Source of the DNA: Pseudovirgaria hyperparasitica
Lineage: Eukaryota; Ascomycota; Dothideomycetes; Acrospermales; Acrospermaceae
Length of the DNA stretch: 64,000 nt
Direction of reading: 5' to 3'
NCBI RefSeq assembly: GCF_010093815.1
Contig: NW_022985555.1
Location: forward strand, 1,510,170-1,574,169
Shown here: positions 35,884 through 49,300 of the stretch, piece by piece
Position numbering within the stretch: the first letter of the stretch is position 1
Layout of the letters: the number at the start of each line of letters is the position of its first letter
Notes under the pieces: generated by a model
What the model was told of the DNA's origin: nothing
Seen by the model: the letters and a program-made list of their open reading frames with translations, nothing else
Databases searched by the model: none
Made by a program: the position numbers and the translations under genes

Positions 35884-38800
35884 ATTGACTGTGAAAGGGC
35901 GTGAGCGTGGCTCTACGAGCCTTGCTGAGAGAGGGCCAGGACGTTGGGTAAAGCCCAGTCGTAGCTGGGGTTTTCTAACGATTATAGAAGGTCGGTATGG
36001 CGGGTATCAGGAATAGACAAAGCTCTCGGGTATGCGGAGGGGTAATGGACAGCACGGGAGCAAGGATTAATGGTGAATGAGGGAGTGAATAGTAATGAGG
36101 GTAAAGAAGAGGAGGCCGAGGTGGTGGTGAGGGAAGAAAATGATATGAAAGATGTACAAGGCGGTATGTTCCAATTCCAAAAGTGATCAACCTCTACGGA
36201 ATGGAGAGGATAAACACAAAACTCAGTGATTGTGACATGTAGACATGTCGGAACGTGGCACGCGTCTGGGAGCAAGGTGAGCAGTAGTGAAGAATGGCCA
36301 AGGAAGCAAATGATGGATATGATAGCTACTAAGGCAGAGGCGAAGTGGGAAAGCTAATTAGTTAGATCTTGGGCAACACATTGTGTCATAGCACGGGCCC
36401 TGAAGCAGTGGATGTTGAACTGAACCCAGAGCACAAGCCCAGAGTCAAAGAAAGGGAAAAGGGTATGGAAGGGGGAAGGGGAAGGGTGGAAGAGTGGAAG
36501 GGTGTAGAGAGAGGCTAACGATTGCGGGCACGGCACAGAGCAAGCAGAGCAAAAGGCAGAGGGGCCCGTAGCGAGTCGGGCCCACCAAAGCATGTCGCCA
36601 TGGCATGCCCAGACATCGAAGCGCCAGGGGACTGTTACCGCCTGAAAGTGGATGCTCAGTAAGTTACAGTGCATTAATAATGATGATAGAAAAGAAAATG
36701 CACGGAAGACGGGCATGACGGCCGAAGAACAATATGTGCCTGTTCTTGTGACAGATCTGTGCTGTGCCCCCCGGTACGAACACGGACGCCTGATAATAAG
36801 ATGTAGTCTATCGATACGCCACGACTGGGGGATTCATGTGGTAGGACTATGGACGATGGAGTATGGACTATGGAGTGAAGCACTGTCTGACACGCAGTTG
36901 GGTCCCCTCTCTCGTGTTTTCATGTCAGCGCCCCAAGAGACCGGCCTAAACGGTGCTGACAGGGACTAAAGTTAGTATAGAGTAGCATATTCGTGAAGAG
37001 CCTTATGCCGGCCCTTCCGCCTCCCCCTGTCCTAGTCCCTTGCCCTTGTTCATTCTTTGGTGTCTGGGCGTCAGTCTGAGGTTTCCTCGAGCGCGGCTAA
37101 ACCTCAATCAATAGCGCAGCATGTGGGGATCGTAGACCCTATCGCATGAGGGCAAGGCTCATCCAATCTGGCTTAAGTCTCGAGCCGACGTCTACTATAT
37201 GTTATGTGCAATGAACGGTTACAGTCTTCCTACACCCTCAGACTGACGGGCTGGCTGGCTGACTAGCTGGCTGCAGCTGCACCTGAAACTCGAATGATTG
37301 ACCCGACAGCCCCCAAAACGTTTGTCGCCTCGTCCCGATGCCGGCGGTGGTTCGCGATCGGCGCTGAAAGAAGGGAGCATTTAAGAATGGGAAAACAATA
37401 GCGACAGTGACGGTAGTGGTATAGTGATGAGTAAAGAAATGTAGAAGAATCTCCTTGTTAACAGAAAGAGGGAGAGTGTGTACATACTCGCAAGCGGGTC
37501 ACTCGTATTCGTCATTCATCAGTCGTCATTCGTTCTTTGTCCATGGCGGAACCGAACTCGTGTATTTTTGTTTTCAAAACAGGCATCTTTCTACTGGCTC
37601 GGATGTTTCAGCCATGCAGCAGCATACCCCTCCCCCTCCCCTGCCCCATACACTACACTTGACCTCTGCTTACTCTTCTCTTTGTGGTCTAGCCGCGGGC
37701 TCGTCCACAGCCACTGCTCATTGCCCACTTCTCGAACGAACCCTTCGCTTCTTTAGTGCTGACAGCTGGCACACTTTGAAAGGGGGGAGGGGAGGGGGCT
37801 GAAGAGAAAGCTCCCGTTCTATCCGTATCATCCGTTACATACTCTTCACCGCCCATTCCTTTCATACAATACTCAGCTGCTGCTTTCCGTACCGTACAAG
37901 GTTACAGCGCATCCCATACCCACAAAACCATAATATGTACGCATCCCAACCCTTCATACAACCAAAACAATACATCATTACCTCCACCAATGTCTTTCTC
38001 TGCCTTTGTCTGCATGCAACACACGCAGGCTGGTTTCTCCGCTGGCTTACCGTACATGCAGTTCCACATGAACGCTCACAGTCTACGGAGTGGCCACTTA
38101 GGCAGTCGGACAGGTCCTGGTATCAGCATCGTCATCGAGATCATCACCAGGACCAACGACCGGGGCAGCACATCTACCGCCTCCGTCGTGAACGGTGAAC
38201 GCCTCGATATCATGAGACCACGATTTCTGACAGCGCGAGAGGCGCCGTTTGAGTCACAGCTTTTGATGTTTCTTCGCTTGATACTCCCTGTATGTGTGCC
38301 TTTGACGTGCGCACTCACTGATATTGATCAAATGACACCTTTCAGCCATGCCACGATGGTTGTCCTCGTGCCTGCTCATGGAGTCGTGTGGTGTCAGCCG
38401 TTCCATTTTGCATGATACAAGCATTGCTTATTCCTGGCCATTCTGCTTTCTCGGGTCGAACGCCAGCGGTCTGGTCGGTGATACGAGCCATGCGTAGCAC
38501 TTGGCTCAATAATGGTACTATGTATACGGCAAGTAGACGACAGCACACAATGCAGATGCACGTCGTGAACATTGGATGCATCGCTCTCAAGCTTTTCCGC
38601 CCTATGCATTTCAACAGGCATATATCCCGTCCCGTCTACATAATGCTAATACCCAATACCGAGACACGTCGTCCGTTACTTGTTACTATGCTTTTGATGA
38701 TATGTCAGATACGCCCAGACGGCGATTCATGTGCTGAGAAATACGCCACCTGCTGTGTACTATACACTCCCGTTCATCATATCAACCAACTATTCAAGCC

Positions 38801-40087
38801 ACGACCACAACTTGTCTCGTGTGTGCAATCTCACCCCAAAAAGTCAATATATCATATATTTTGACTCGTAATCGTTAGCTGGAAAGTCTCAGCCCTCTGC
38901 CAACCATCTTGGCTAATGAGCTGGACTATGTTCTAAAAATTATCATTACCATTATTCTGTCGGCCGCCACACACACTTCAGCTTGCTGAGTTTCTCGTAC
39001 AAAGGCTAACTTATGGATCTGTTACGATGGTGGAGCGAGTGGACCTCATTGACCCCGTAGTTCCTGAGTGGAACCAAATGCCAATTGCTGCTTCGCGAAC
39101 TGTACCTTGGAACGTCCTCTAGCTTTTGAAAGATCCGGTAACACCAGCCGCCAGCGCGAAGTGGGTGTGGGTATTGCGGACACCAGCGTATACCTCGCGT
39201 GCTCGACCCCGAAATTCTAAGCCACAGCCACAGATTATGAACTCATTCTTGACAAAAACTCCCGACGATGAGCGTCTAGGCCATGAACGACGGCCCAATA
39301 TTTACGGCATGGCCGCCGCTGGCTCGCTCGGCATCTTGAGTGTGTTGAGTGGAGTTCGCTAGAAGTAAGGGCAACCATACCACGTTACGTTAGGGGTAAA
39401 TAGAATTGACTATAGGGCTGGCACGCCGGACTGGATACAAGGGATACACTTAGGGCTGCTCGACAATGAATGTTAGTGGACGGACTGCTGCTGGGGACCC
39501 CCCTGGGCTTCAAAGCCTCGTGTTGGCAGTTGTTGCAGAGGCAGTTGCACATCCATCATGATCCCCAGGGATAGACACATCATCACTCACTTTGCATAGT
39601 CTTATTCGTTCACGTCAGGAAAATGGGCGACTCACAACAGCTGCTGCTGGACATCAGAAGTCCAGACGGTCATGCAACGAAACGCCTCTCATCACCACCT
39701 GAGTCCAGCCTCCAGTGCCTATGCAACTCTGATCATGTCCCCACCGTATGGCTTGCGCTTACTTACCTCTTCGGACCTTGCCAATGCCTCCCAATCGGGA
39801 AATGACAGGATCCGATAACGAAGCCATGCCCGTTTCTTCGCTTGGCTGCCTGAGAGAAACTGATTCTTGACTTTGAGCCTAGACACTATACGGGCGATGG
39901 TCCGTCTGCTAAGGTTCTTATACACGCCCGCATCGCCCTGTTATCGATATATTCTTCATCTGTGGTTTTCGTCTTCATCTCCATCTTCACCTTCATCTGC
40001 CCCTTTTGTACCCTACCCTTCATCACGCTCGTTGTCTTTCTTCGCTTTTTAGTTAGGTGTGGTTGTATTCCACACCACTCGTCGCTC
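35884..40087. promoter_or_regulatory. 4.2-kb divergent region between gt4C and agd3
   Basis: Separates two GAG genes that should be co-expressed, so regulatory sites for both are expected here. I see pyrimidine tracts (about 37610-37680 and 39960-40030, the latter just before agd3), G-rich runs near 36460-36490 and 37780-37800, and small imperfect repeats. No frame carries a recognisable domain. The region is large for a fungal promoter and could hide a noncoding transcript. Confidence 0.45.
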
Positions 40088-42301
40088 ATGGCACGCTTCA
40101 CCTTTGCAAGCCTGTGTCGCCGGGCTGTTGCACTCGCTTTCACTCTCCCAGCCCTCACAGCCGCTGCTACCGTAGACAGCACCATTCTCATCTTCGCCCG
40201 CGATGCAGCCTCAGCTTCCTCGGGCTATTCTGGTCTACAGGGCTACGGTATTCCCTACCAAACAGTCATTGTGCCATCAGCCGGTATCACACTACCAACC
40301 CTGAACTCTTCAACCACAGCCGGCAATTACGGTGCCATCGTGGTGATTGGAGAAGTCAGCTACGACTATAGTGGCAGCTTCCGCAGCGCTCTCACCGACG
40401 CCCAGTGGGCTCAGCTATACGCCTATCAGTCTTCCTTTGGAGTCCGCATGGTCCGACTCGACGTCTATCCTGGTCCCAACTTTGGTGCGACTGCCACTTC
40501 CGCGACCGCGGATGACCAGCCCATTAGCATTAGCAACATGTCGGCTTTTGCAACTGCAAATCTCAAAGCGTACGCATCCGGTCCTTTCCTTGATTTGATC
40601 TATTGATTGATGTGCGGCTGGGATCTGATCCCTTGCACCCTTGGCTGCATGATCTGAGCGCCCGCATATAATCTATTCCTCGTGGTTGCGTCGAACGTGC
40701 ACTGACATCAGAACAGGGGTGCCCAGATGAGTACGGCCGGTCTTTACCATTATCCAGCCTCGATCACGAATACCTCCCTGGCCACCGAGGTCGCCCAATT
40801 TGCGACCAGTTCTGGCCCGGCGACTGCAGCTGTGATCAACAACTTTGGTAGCAACCGACAGCAGATGGTATGGTTTCTGCCATTCGCAACCGAGTGGTCT
40901 GCTACGTCGAACTTCTTGCAGCACGCATGGATCCACTGGGCCACCCGAGGGTTGTACAGCGGGTTCCGCCGCATCTATTTCAGCACCCAGGTCGACGACA
41001 TGTTCCTGGCCACCGAGTTGTACGAGCCGGCCGGGACTGAATTCCGCATACGCACCAGCGATCTGAACGGCATCAGGGACTGGATTCCCACAATAAATGC
41101 GAAGATGCCTGGAGGTTCGAGCTACATTCCCGAGATTGGTCACAATGGCAACGGAGATATCGAAGCTGCCGTGACTCTGGACTACAACAACAGTCCCGCC
41201 AAGTGTTCCCCTCAAGAAGCCATCGAGTACGATGAACAAGTCGACACCCCCCTCGAATTCAAGAAGAACCTTGGCAGCGGGACTGACATCTGGCCCGCTA
41301 CCCCTACTGCCTACGCCTGGTCGCTGAACTGTGCCAAGCTCGATGCGCTCGAGCAGTGGTGGACAGTCGTCGCAAACCGAGACGCCTTTGCTCACGTTTC
41401 ACACACCTTCTCGCACTCCAGCTTGAACAACGCGACATTTGCCGACGCTAACAAGGAAATCACTTTCAACACGGCCTGGTTCCGGCAGATTGGTTTGTAC
41501 TCGGCCAAGTACTTCTCCACCAAAGGTCTGATCCCGCCCGCCATCACGGGTCTGCACAACGGCGATGCCATCCGTGCCTGGATCCAGAACGGCATTACAA
41601 ACGTCGTCGGAGACAACACCCGGCCCGTCCTCCGCAACACCCAGAGCTCCTTCTGGCCCCTGACCTCGACCGTCAACGACAATGGCTACGCAGGGCTGAA
41701 CATCATCCCGCGCTGGGCCACGACAATCTACTACAATTGCGACACACCCGACTGCACGCTGCACGAATGGATCAACACCTCCGGCGGCAGCGGCGACTTC
41801 CAGAACCTCCTTAAGGATGCTCGCACCACAAACTCCCGCAACCTGCTTGGCCTGCACTGGGACCCCTTTATGTTCCACCAGGCCAACCTGCGCTACACTG
41901 ACATGCCCTCCACCGTCGTCAACGGCGTCTCCCAGAAGCTCTCCCTAATCCAGATCTGGGTCGAGGTCGTCGTCAACGAGATGGCCCGTCTGACCAACTG
42001 GCCCATGATTACGCTCAAGCACGACGATCTCGGCGCCGCCTTCATTGCGCGCCAGACCCGCGATCAGTGCAGTCCAAAGATCAAATGGACCACCAGCACA
42101 GATGGCAAGACCATCACCGGCGCCACCGTCACGACTACGAACAACCAGTGCGGCACAAAAGTTCCCGTCACCTTCCCCGGTAAAGTCACGAATACAAATG
42201 GCGCGACCACGGAGCAGGTTGGCGGCGATCCGCTCACGCTCTGGGTCACTATGTCTGGCGCTGCAAAATCCTTCACGCTGCAGACTCCCATTCCTGTCTA
42301 A
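40088..42301 (+). CDS. agd3: Agd3, secreted galactosaminogalactan deacetylase (CE18)
   Basis: Two exons, 40088-40569 and 40717-42301, with a 147-bp intron (GTACGC to ACAG), 688 aa. Agd3 removes acetyl groups from GalNAc in GAG, making the polymer cationic and adhesive to hyphae and surfaces. A signal peptide spans about residues 1-26 (ending LPALTAA). The N-terminal part (STILIFARDA, then QGYGIPYQTVIVPSAGI) fits the family's carbohydrate-binding module. The catalytic domain shows deacetylase-type metal motifs: TQVDDMFL with Asp254/Asp255, HTFSH at 390-394 and GLHNGD at 440-445. The splice joins NLKA to GAQMSTAGLYHYPAS. The start at 40088 is the first ATG; the open frame before it has none and would not give a clean signal peptide. 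No GPI signal is visible at the C-terminus (SFTLQTPIPV). Confidence 0.92.
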
Positions 42302-45285
42302 GCGAGGAATCGCAATCGCGGATCCTGTCGTCGTTCTTTGCGTTTCACTTTTTCCGGGGGTTTTATTTTTACTACACATGCCATGTACATATTGGTCTCT
42401 CTTTTCGTATGACATCAGCCAGCCTAAATGACTCTGCATCCTCACAACAACAATCCATTTCCATATCCCAACTTCTATTACTTCCCTCATTTATTCGGTC
42501 TTTCAGTCATTCACTCATCTTTATTTAATCTTAATTTGCGAGGAATGAAACATACCGGTTACATTCCAAGCAAACAAAAAAGCGAAGCATTCCAGTGGCG
42601 CACGTGTGTGTGTGCGTGCGGTGTAGTGTGGTGTGTTGTATCTATCTAGTCGGAGTAGGGGTAGTACACGGAACAGGAGTAGTAGCGAATCTTCATGACC
42701 GTAATGATGATATTGGGTATTGAATGCTATTCCGTGTGTTTCAATGTTGTGGCGACTTGATTGAGTGAATGTCTTGAGTTTATTGTTTTGTTTTGTCTTG
42801 TTTTAGGAGCAAGGTATAATAAGACATACACGGACGAGGAACGTATATGGTGGAGAATGTGGTTGCTGGTGGGTGTTGGGGTAGGTGTGATGTGATCTGT
42901 TCTGCGGCTTTTGTGATTGAATCTGCGTACTTTGGTCTGTGTAGTACTGCCTACGGTCTGTGATGTGCGGTGCGAGATGTGATTTGCTCTGCGGTCTGCG
43001 TTCCCAATTCTACGTCCTTATTACCGCCATGCAGACATACCCACGTTCTGACTGTCCCCTCTTAGTCCCACAATATACAAACAAACGCAGACGGGCACGC
43101 ACAAAGTCCCCACAGACAAACACAATTGCACACACCGCTACCTCAACTTACCACTCCCACGACCACTCCCACGACCACAATTACCACCACCAACTACCGC
43201 AATAAAATTCCGAGAGGACAGGAGAAATTCGATAACGCGCGGCTACATACATGCAGGCAGCATACGCACTGACGCATGCATCTTGATGGAAGGATCGATA
43301 AAGTACCTCGGAAAGTTCCGACCGAGGGTGGGCGGCTCGGTGTCGGTGTCGGAGTTAGGAGATTGTGGGATTGGGGAATGAGGAGGTGGATAGTGGACGG
43401 TGGATGTTTGTGGATTAAGTTGTGAATATTGTGAATCTTGAGTGTGGGCTTGTGGATGCGCATGCGCATATGTAAAGTCTGTCAGATTATGTATGATACT
43501 ATAAATCATATATACCACTCAACAGCTCAGGAATTCTATTGTGGCCACTGTGAGGTGTGATGCAAGAGCAACGCAATGTAATACAAATGCACTGCAATGT
43601 CGCGATATGTAACGCATCAGCCATGTTTACGGCAATAATGTCCGATAGCGCAGCGCTATCGTTTTGATGATGTATCAATGAAGCAGCCAAAAGCCAAAAA
43701 CCAAAAGACGACAGAAAAGAAAAGCAGAAAAAAACCCCAAGACAAAAAAGAAGAAAAAGGTGTATGCTGTCAGTGGATCCTGGCGGTATTGGGGCCCACC
43801 AACCAATCAGATTGTGTCTTGGTACTCCCAGATCTGTCTACCGCTGCCCTCGCCGCATCGTGTCGGAGCATGGCATGGCATCGCGTGCATGACGCAGGGC
43901 CTTTACGAGCAGGGGTCAGGGCGGTAGGATTGACAAAGAAAAAAGAGGAAAGCGGACAAATTTTTGCGTTCGGCCAGCGCGTGAGTCAAGTGCGTGTATG
44001 TGTGTTAATATCGTCACTGTTTTCACCGATCAACTCGAGAATGCAAACGTCAGGAACCAGAAAAGTTACAGCGATAGCCGAATATTATGAATCTGCAATG
44101 ACTCTCTGCTCGATATTGGATTCAATGGGGCTACTGGAGATGAGGCTGATGAAGGGCCGTGATCCGGGTCAGCGGGCGCCTGGGCCGGCCTTCGATTGAG
44201 TGTGATCCGAGCATTTATGGTGGGATGTGCAGAAAGTATGATATATTGCTACTAAACTCAGAATTTGCAAAAATGTGTGGATTCGTAATTGCGATGGTGG
44301 GGAGAAGTGAATTAAGGGGGGGATCCCTCCGCCTGAAGTGTGTTAGGGCGACGGCTAAGCGGCTTAGGAGGGACTTTCCAGTATGCCGGCGCTAAGAGGT
44401 GGAATGGAAGGGACGATCTTGGGACTCGTACGCTAAGCCGGAGGTCATCCCCGCGAAGCCGCATTCTTTACCATACGGTTTCGGTTTTGATTTGGAATGC
44501 TTACATACGCAGTATTGTTTCGGCGTACGTGCACCCGGCCCTCGCCTGTCTCTCCTCGCTTTGTCGCATGTCAGAATTCTGCCAAACACTTCATTCACCC
44601 CTTACCCTACCCTCACTTTCGCTCCCCCCTACCCCCCCCTCCCCTTCTCTTTCTTCAATCCCCACTTCTAAGACACCTTTCTAGGTTCCTTTCATGATCG
44701 ACGGACCCGTCCTGCTCAAGGGTTCTCGCTGCACCTTGCTGCATATTCATGCACCTAAGTATCGAAATTTTGCTACGCGTGCCATGGAGCACGAATGTCG
44801 TGGCCGCTTCACAAAGGCCATGCTCTTGTCGGAGAAAATCATAGCCCCCGTCCCTGTAGGACGACGGTGGTACCAGAAATAGTAATTCCCGAATCATGGT
44901 CCATGGTTACGCCAAAGTAACCTTCGCGCCCGTCGGCAAAACCAGGCTCATCACGTGTTTCCGTGCGAAGTTCTAGACTTCCAAAGGTTCTCATTCAGAC
45001 GAGTTTTGATGCTAAGCTGCATGCAGATGGATCGCTGCTGAGCCTCAAAGCTTCGTCCTCGCTCGCTGTGCCCCCTCCCCAGGTTCTCCGACCTCTACAC
45101 GTCTTTACCACGATCTCAGGGCGGTTCCTGTGTCCATGATATCTTCTTCATAAAGTTCTCCTGGCTTTATACGCTCGGCTATGCATCTATAGCCCTTTCT
45201 TGTACACCCAGCAACTCCTTCCAAGGTTCATTCGTTTTCTTTCTTGTGTTCTTATATTCATATCCGTGCTTGTAGATCTTTTGTA
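42302..45285. other. 3-kb gap between agd3 and ega3
   Basis: Contains the agd3 3' flank, simple repeats (for example CACGACCACTCC copies near 43155-43182), an A-rich purine tract (about 43690-43760), and pyrimidine-rich sequence near 44590-44690. The ega3 leader is close to the right end, with a TATA-like TTTATA near 45165 and CTATAG near 45188. No frame has family motifs. Confidence 0.45.
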
Positions 45286-46394
45286 ATGTCGTCTTCCCCT
45301 CCGCCAAAAGAGTTTGCCCAGCATGAGACTGCCGTTCGCGACGGCTGGTGGGCGCGAATGTCCAAACGGACAAAGATTCTCCTCGCCGCACTCATCGCGG
45401 TCATCATCATCGGTCTCGCAGTCGGCCTGGGTGTCGGTCTGACTGTCGGTGGTGGTAACGATGATGGCGACGGCAACTCTGGCGACGACTCGGGGCCCAC
45501 CGGACCAGCTGCGACCTCTGGCCCTCGTCCCACCGGTGTATGGCAGCCCGCCGTAAACGCGAGCTGGCAGATCATCCTCCAAGCTCCGATCGAGCTGTCC
45601 AGCGACGCAACCAGTGTGACGCCGGACGTCGAAATCTATGACATCGATCTCTTCACCAATGATCAGGAGGTCTTCGACACGCTGCGACGACTGGGGAAGA
45701 AAATTATCTGCTACTTCAGCGCCGGTTCGTACGAGCCCGGTCGTCCCGACTCCGGCAATTTCGCAGACTCGGACAAGGGCAAGGAACTGGATGGCTGGCC
45801 GGGCGAGCATTGGCTGAATCTGTCGAGCGAGAATGTGCGCAACATCATGCAAAAGCGTATCCAGCTCGCGCATGACAAAGGGTGTGATGCAATTGACCCC
45901 GACAACGTCGATGGATATGTTTGTCTCCCCCAATAAACAGTGCGTAAATGACCAGACAAATGCTAATGCCCGTGTAGAACAACGACAATGGCCTCGACCT
46001 GACCCCAGACGACTCGGTCGCCTTCATGGAGTACCTCTCGTCTGTGTCACTCCCGCTCAACCTCTCCATGGGTCTCAAGAACGCCGGCGACATCATCGAC
46101 CACGTCCTCAACATCACTCACTTCTCTGTCAACGAGCAGTGTGTCCAGTACGCCGAGTGCGAACAGTTCTCTGCCTACATCAACGACACGAAGCCCGTCT
46201 TCCACATCGAATACCCCGACGATGTGACCTCGCTTTCGACGGATAAGCGCAATGGGTACTGCGAGGATCAAGGAGACGCAGCGTATAGCAACAATTTTAG
46301 CACGGTGCTGAAGAACATGAATCTTGATGGCTACGTCGATTACTGCAGCGGAATGTCCGCTACAACACCTTTGAACACGACCGGCTTGTCGTAG
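45286..46394 (+). CDS. ega3: Ega3, membrane-anchored endo-alpha-1,4-galactosaminidase (GH114)
   Basis: Two exons, 45286-45918 and 45978-46394, with a 59-bp intron (GTTTGT to GTGTAG), 349 aa. Ega3 cleaves galactosamine-containing GAG. In Aspergillus it is a membrane-anchored enzyme that may guard against accumulation of deacetylated polymer. The short N-terminal cytosolic part (MSSSPPPKEFAQHE, then WWARMSKRTK) precedes one membrane helix (ILLAALIAVIIIGLAVGLG), giving type II topology. A Gly/Asp/Ser-rich linker leads to the GH114 barrel: WQIILQAPIELS, YDIDLF, KKIICYFSAGSYEPGR and GCDAIDPDNVDGYNNDNG. Asp204 and Glu289 (in VFHIEYPDD) match the expected catalytic acids. The splice restores DGYNNDNGLDLT, which confirms the intron. 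Confidence 0.93.
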
Positions 46395-49300
46395 GCTTCA
46401 ATCCGCACTTTCTGGCATGAATAATCTTCCTGACATGCTTCGTTCGCTTCATGTACCTATCTCCCTCTAACTCTCTAAACCTTTCTATCTTTCATCACAT
46501 TTCCGTTTGTACACCTGCTCAAAAGCATCAGCAGCAGTACCATCAGCATAGTATAGCATAGCATAGCATCAACGGGGAATTCCGGGGTTCGGCGCTGAGG
46601 ATATGGCTTGCGGTCCCGATATCAAACTGTTCTATATACCCCCTATGATCTATTCTCTCGAAGATCCATACCTCCTTTGAATGAATATAATTCTGATTTT
46701 TCCTCAATATCTATCACCCGTTATCTCGAGACTCTGTACGTTGCGAAATCGGCTGCAGGAGACTTTCCATATCTTTCCTGTCGTGTTCATATACATGGGC
46801 CATCTCACCATGTTCTATGCTATGTCACGCTTCAAATATCAAATCTCACAGCACGTCCCTCCATGTCTCATTTCACCACACTCCCTCTACCTCTTCACAC
46901 TCTCCTTTATTAACATCTAGCCTCATCTACGCTCATTCGAGAACATCCACATCTACAGCCACATTTCTCTCACCCCTCCCTCCCCCTCCCCCCTTCAACT
47001 TTCGTCCTTTGTTCTTCGCGCTTCTCGAACAATATACGTACCATGGTTCATGTGACAGGACTAGCTTCAATATACACGTACAACGCACGTGCGATGGCCA
47101 CAAATAGCCACGCCATAAGGGGGTATGAGTCTGGATGCAAGTATGAATAGTCTACCAGAAAGCATATCCAGTGCCATGTTGAGGCGTGTGGCGTACGTGG
47201 CTAAAGCATGCAACGTGTGGCGCGTCATGTGGAATGTGGCACGTGGCGCGAGGTGGAAATTACCGATGACCTCACTAGTAGTCCGGAGCACGGCCCGGAT
47301 GACGGACATGAGGGGAGGGAAGGTGCAAAAGCCCGGTTCCGACGTTCGAGTTTCTCGTCGTCGTTGTTTCAATAATTTGGGCTGCGACTGGGCGATTGGG
47401 AGGGCCTGAGAGGTGGGTGGTTGATGGTTGTGTGGTTGTATGGCCGTCTGGAATGAACGCATGGATCGATCGATCGATGGGTCAGTCGAACAACTACTCC
47501 CGAAGTCTACCGCTTCAAAGTTCGCACCCAGAGTTCGAAAATCGAACATCTTCGGCAACGCATCTCGCATTACCAGGTACACCAGACCACACTACTCATC
47601 CATCGCACCAGATTTCGATACCGACGCTACACGGCACTTTGCATCGCGTTGATCCAGTCTTTCACCCCGCTCTCCCACTGCTGTTTCGCTGAGATCGATC
47701 GCGATCCAGCGGCTCTGCGGCTGTTGGTCGGTAGATGTACCGTGCCATGTGGTCGGGACGAGCGGCTGTCTTTACAGAGGGAGTTTGGGAGAGAGGAGGC
47801 GAGCTAGAATAAGGGATGTGGATTTATGGGATCTGGTAATGGTGTGGGGTTTTGCTGGATGCGTACGTATGTTTGGATGGTACGATGCGACTGGTCGATC
47901 GGAGTAGGGAAGATCTCTCGTTGTGGAATTCTTCCGACTCAGAATGTAGGTAACTACCGTTCTGCCAGCAGTCTAGTATGATGCACCGCGAACAGGAACG
48001 ACGGCAGGCAAGCAGAGAGGCAGGGGATCGATGATACAACACTATCTGATCATCAAAAAATGTCTCCTCTGCACTCGTGCTGTAGAATACACACAAAGGG
48101 GGGTCCAAGGTCCACCGTTGAATTGATTCCAGGTGTACAACAACCAAGTTTTGGCACACTGTGTCTTCGGTTAGCACGCTGACCTGATACCAGCATGATG
48201 ATAAACCCAAACCCCACCTGAACTCACATCCGACCGAAATTTGAAGTTGAGATCATCAAGGAGCACAACACAGCCTGGTTGTGGATGATACGTACACCAC
48301 TGTCCTCGATGATCCCATCTTAGAACATGCTAATCAACGTTGCACGCATACACGACGCACCACCCGTTCAGCTCGGCCGATCCATCACCATCCCCCCTTC
48401 TAGAGCTCGCTTGCCCACCACAAAGTAGCACCATGACACTTATTCTCCGTCTGTGTATCCTAAGCCACATTTACGACAGACCAGAAGCACACAACAGGCC
48501 GGACGCGTACAGCGTCAAGTACGAGAACCCGAGCACGAACCATGTACCTCTTAAAGGGGGAATTCGCGTGCATGCTAAGAATCGGTACCTGAACTAACCC
48601 ACTATTGACTCACTAAATGATTACTTAACTAACAAACGAGCATTCGACGGCCTGAGGTTAAGGCATATAGTTTCAAGCTAGAGGGTAGGAAGTTCTCTTT
48701 TTTTGCGCTTGACGGTTCGACTGGATGAATAGCATGAACACTTGCTCCCGCGGGAATTAATTGGCCGTGTGGTAGGGCGTTGGATTTCGGCCTTGTTTTC
48801 TCTTCTCATCTTTCCTTGTCGGTGAGTTGGGAGTCCTGACTTTGTTGTTATCTTGTGGAGATTACACAGACGCAGATGAATGGTTCATTTGGCGATCGAT
48901 GTACTTCGTAGATATCCCGTGCTTTGCGTGTGTTTTGTGTTATGCTCTGCCGGAGCGAGTTCGAGATATGATTGACTCTTCCTACAATTCATACACAATG
49001 AAGGCCACGGCGGGCTGCGAGCGGCGACGTCCAATGTTCAACACACCCAAAGCACGATATTCACATGCATCAATGCATGCGCGCATACAAATAGTACATG
49101 CAGACATACATCTATGCAGGTAGGCAAAGCAAGCGCCAATAGTCGCGCGCGCCACGCAGCATTATAGCAAAGCCACCAATCCCGCTTCCACCTACTTCTG
49201 CCAACTTGTCAATTAGTTCTGCGCGAAACGCCCCCTACGGACCTATAGCATTAATGCATCGTCTGCCTTTTTAACCTTCAGTACGATACATCTGACAAGA

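Noticed and set aside
37352-37359. StuA-like site (TCGCGATC) between gt4C and agd3; others at 43881 and 50573
   Set aside because: The degenerate consensus is expected about once per kilobase on two strands by chance, so these matches carry no weight without binding data.
39962-40087. Upstream extension of agd3
   Set aside because: It starts at GTG and would bury the clean signal peptide beginning at the ATG at 40088.
47067-47582. 171-codon minus-strand open frame between ega3 and sph3
   Set aside because: No recognisable family, overlapping frames on the other strand, and low-complexity stretches. Most likely chance.
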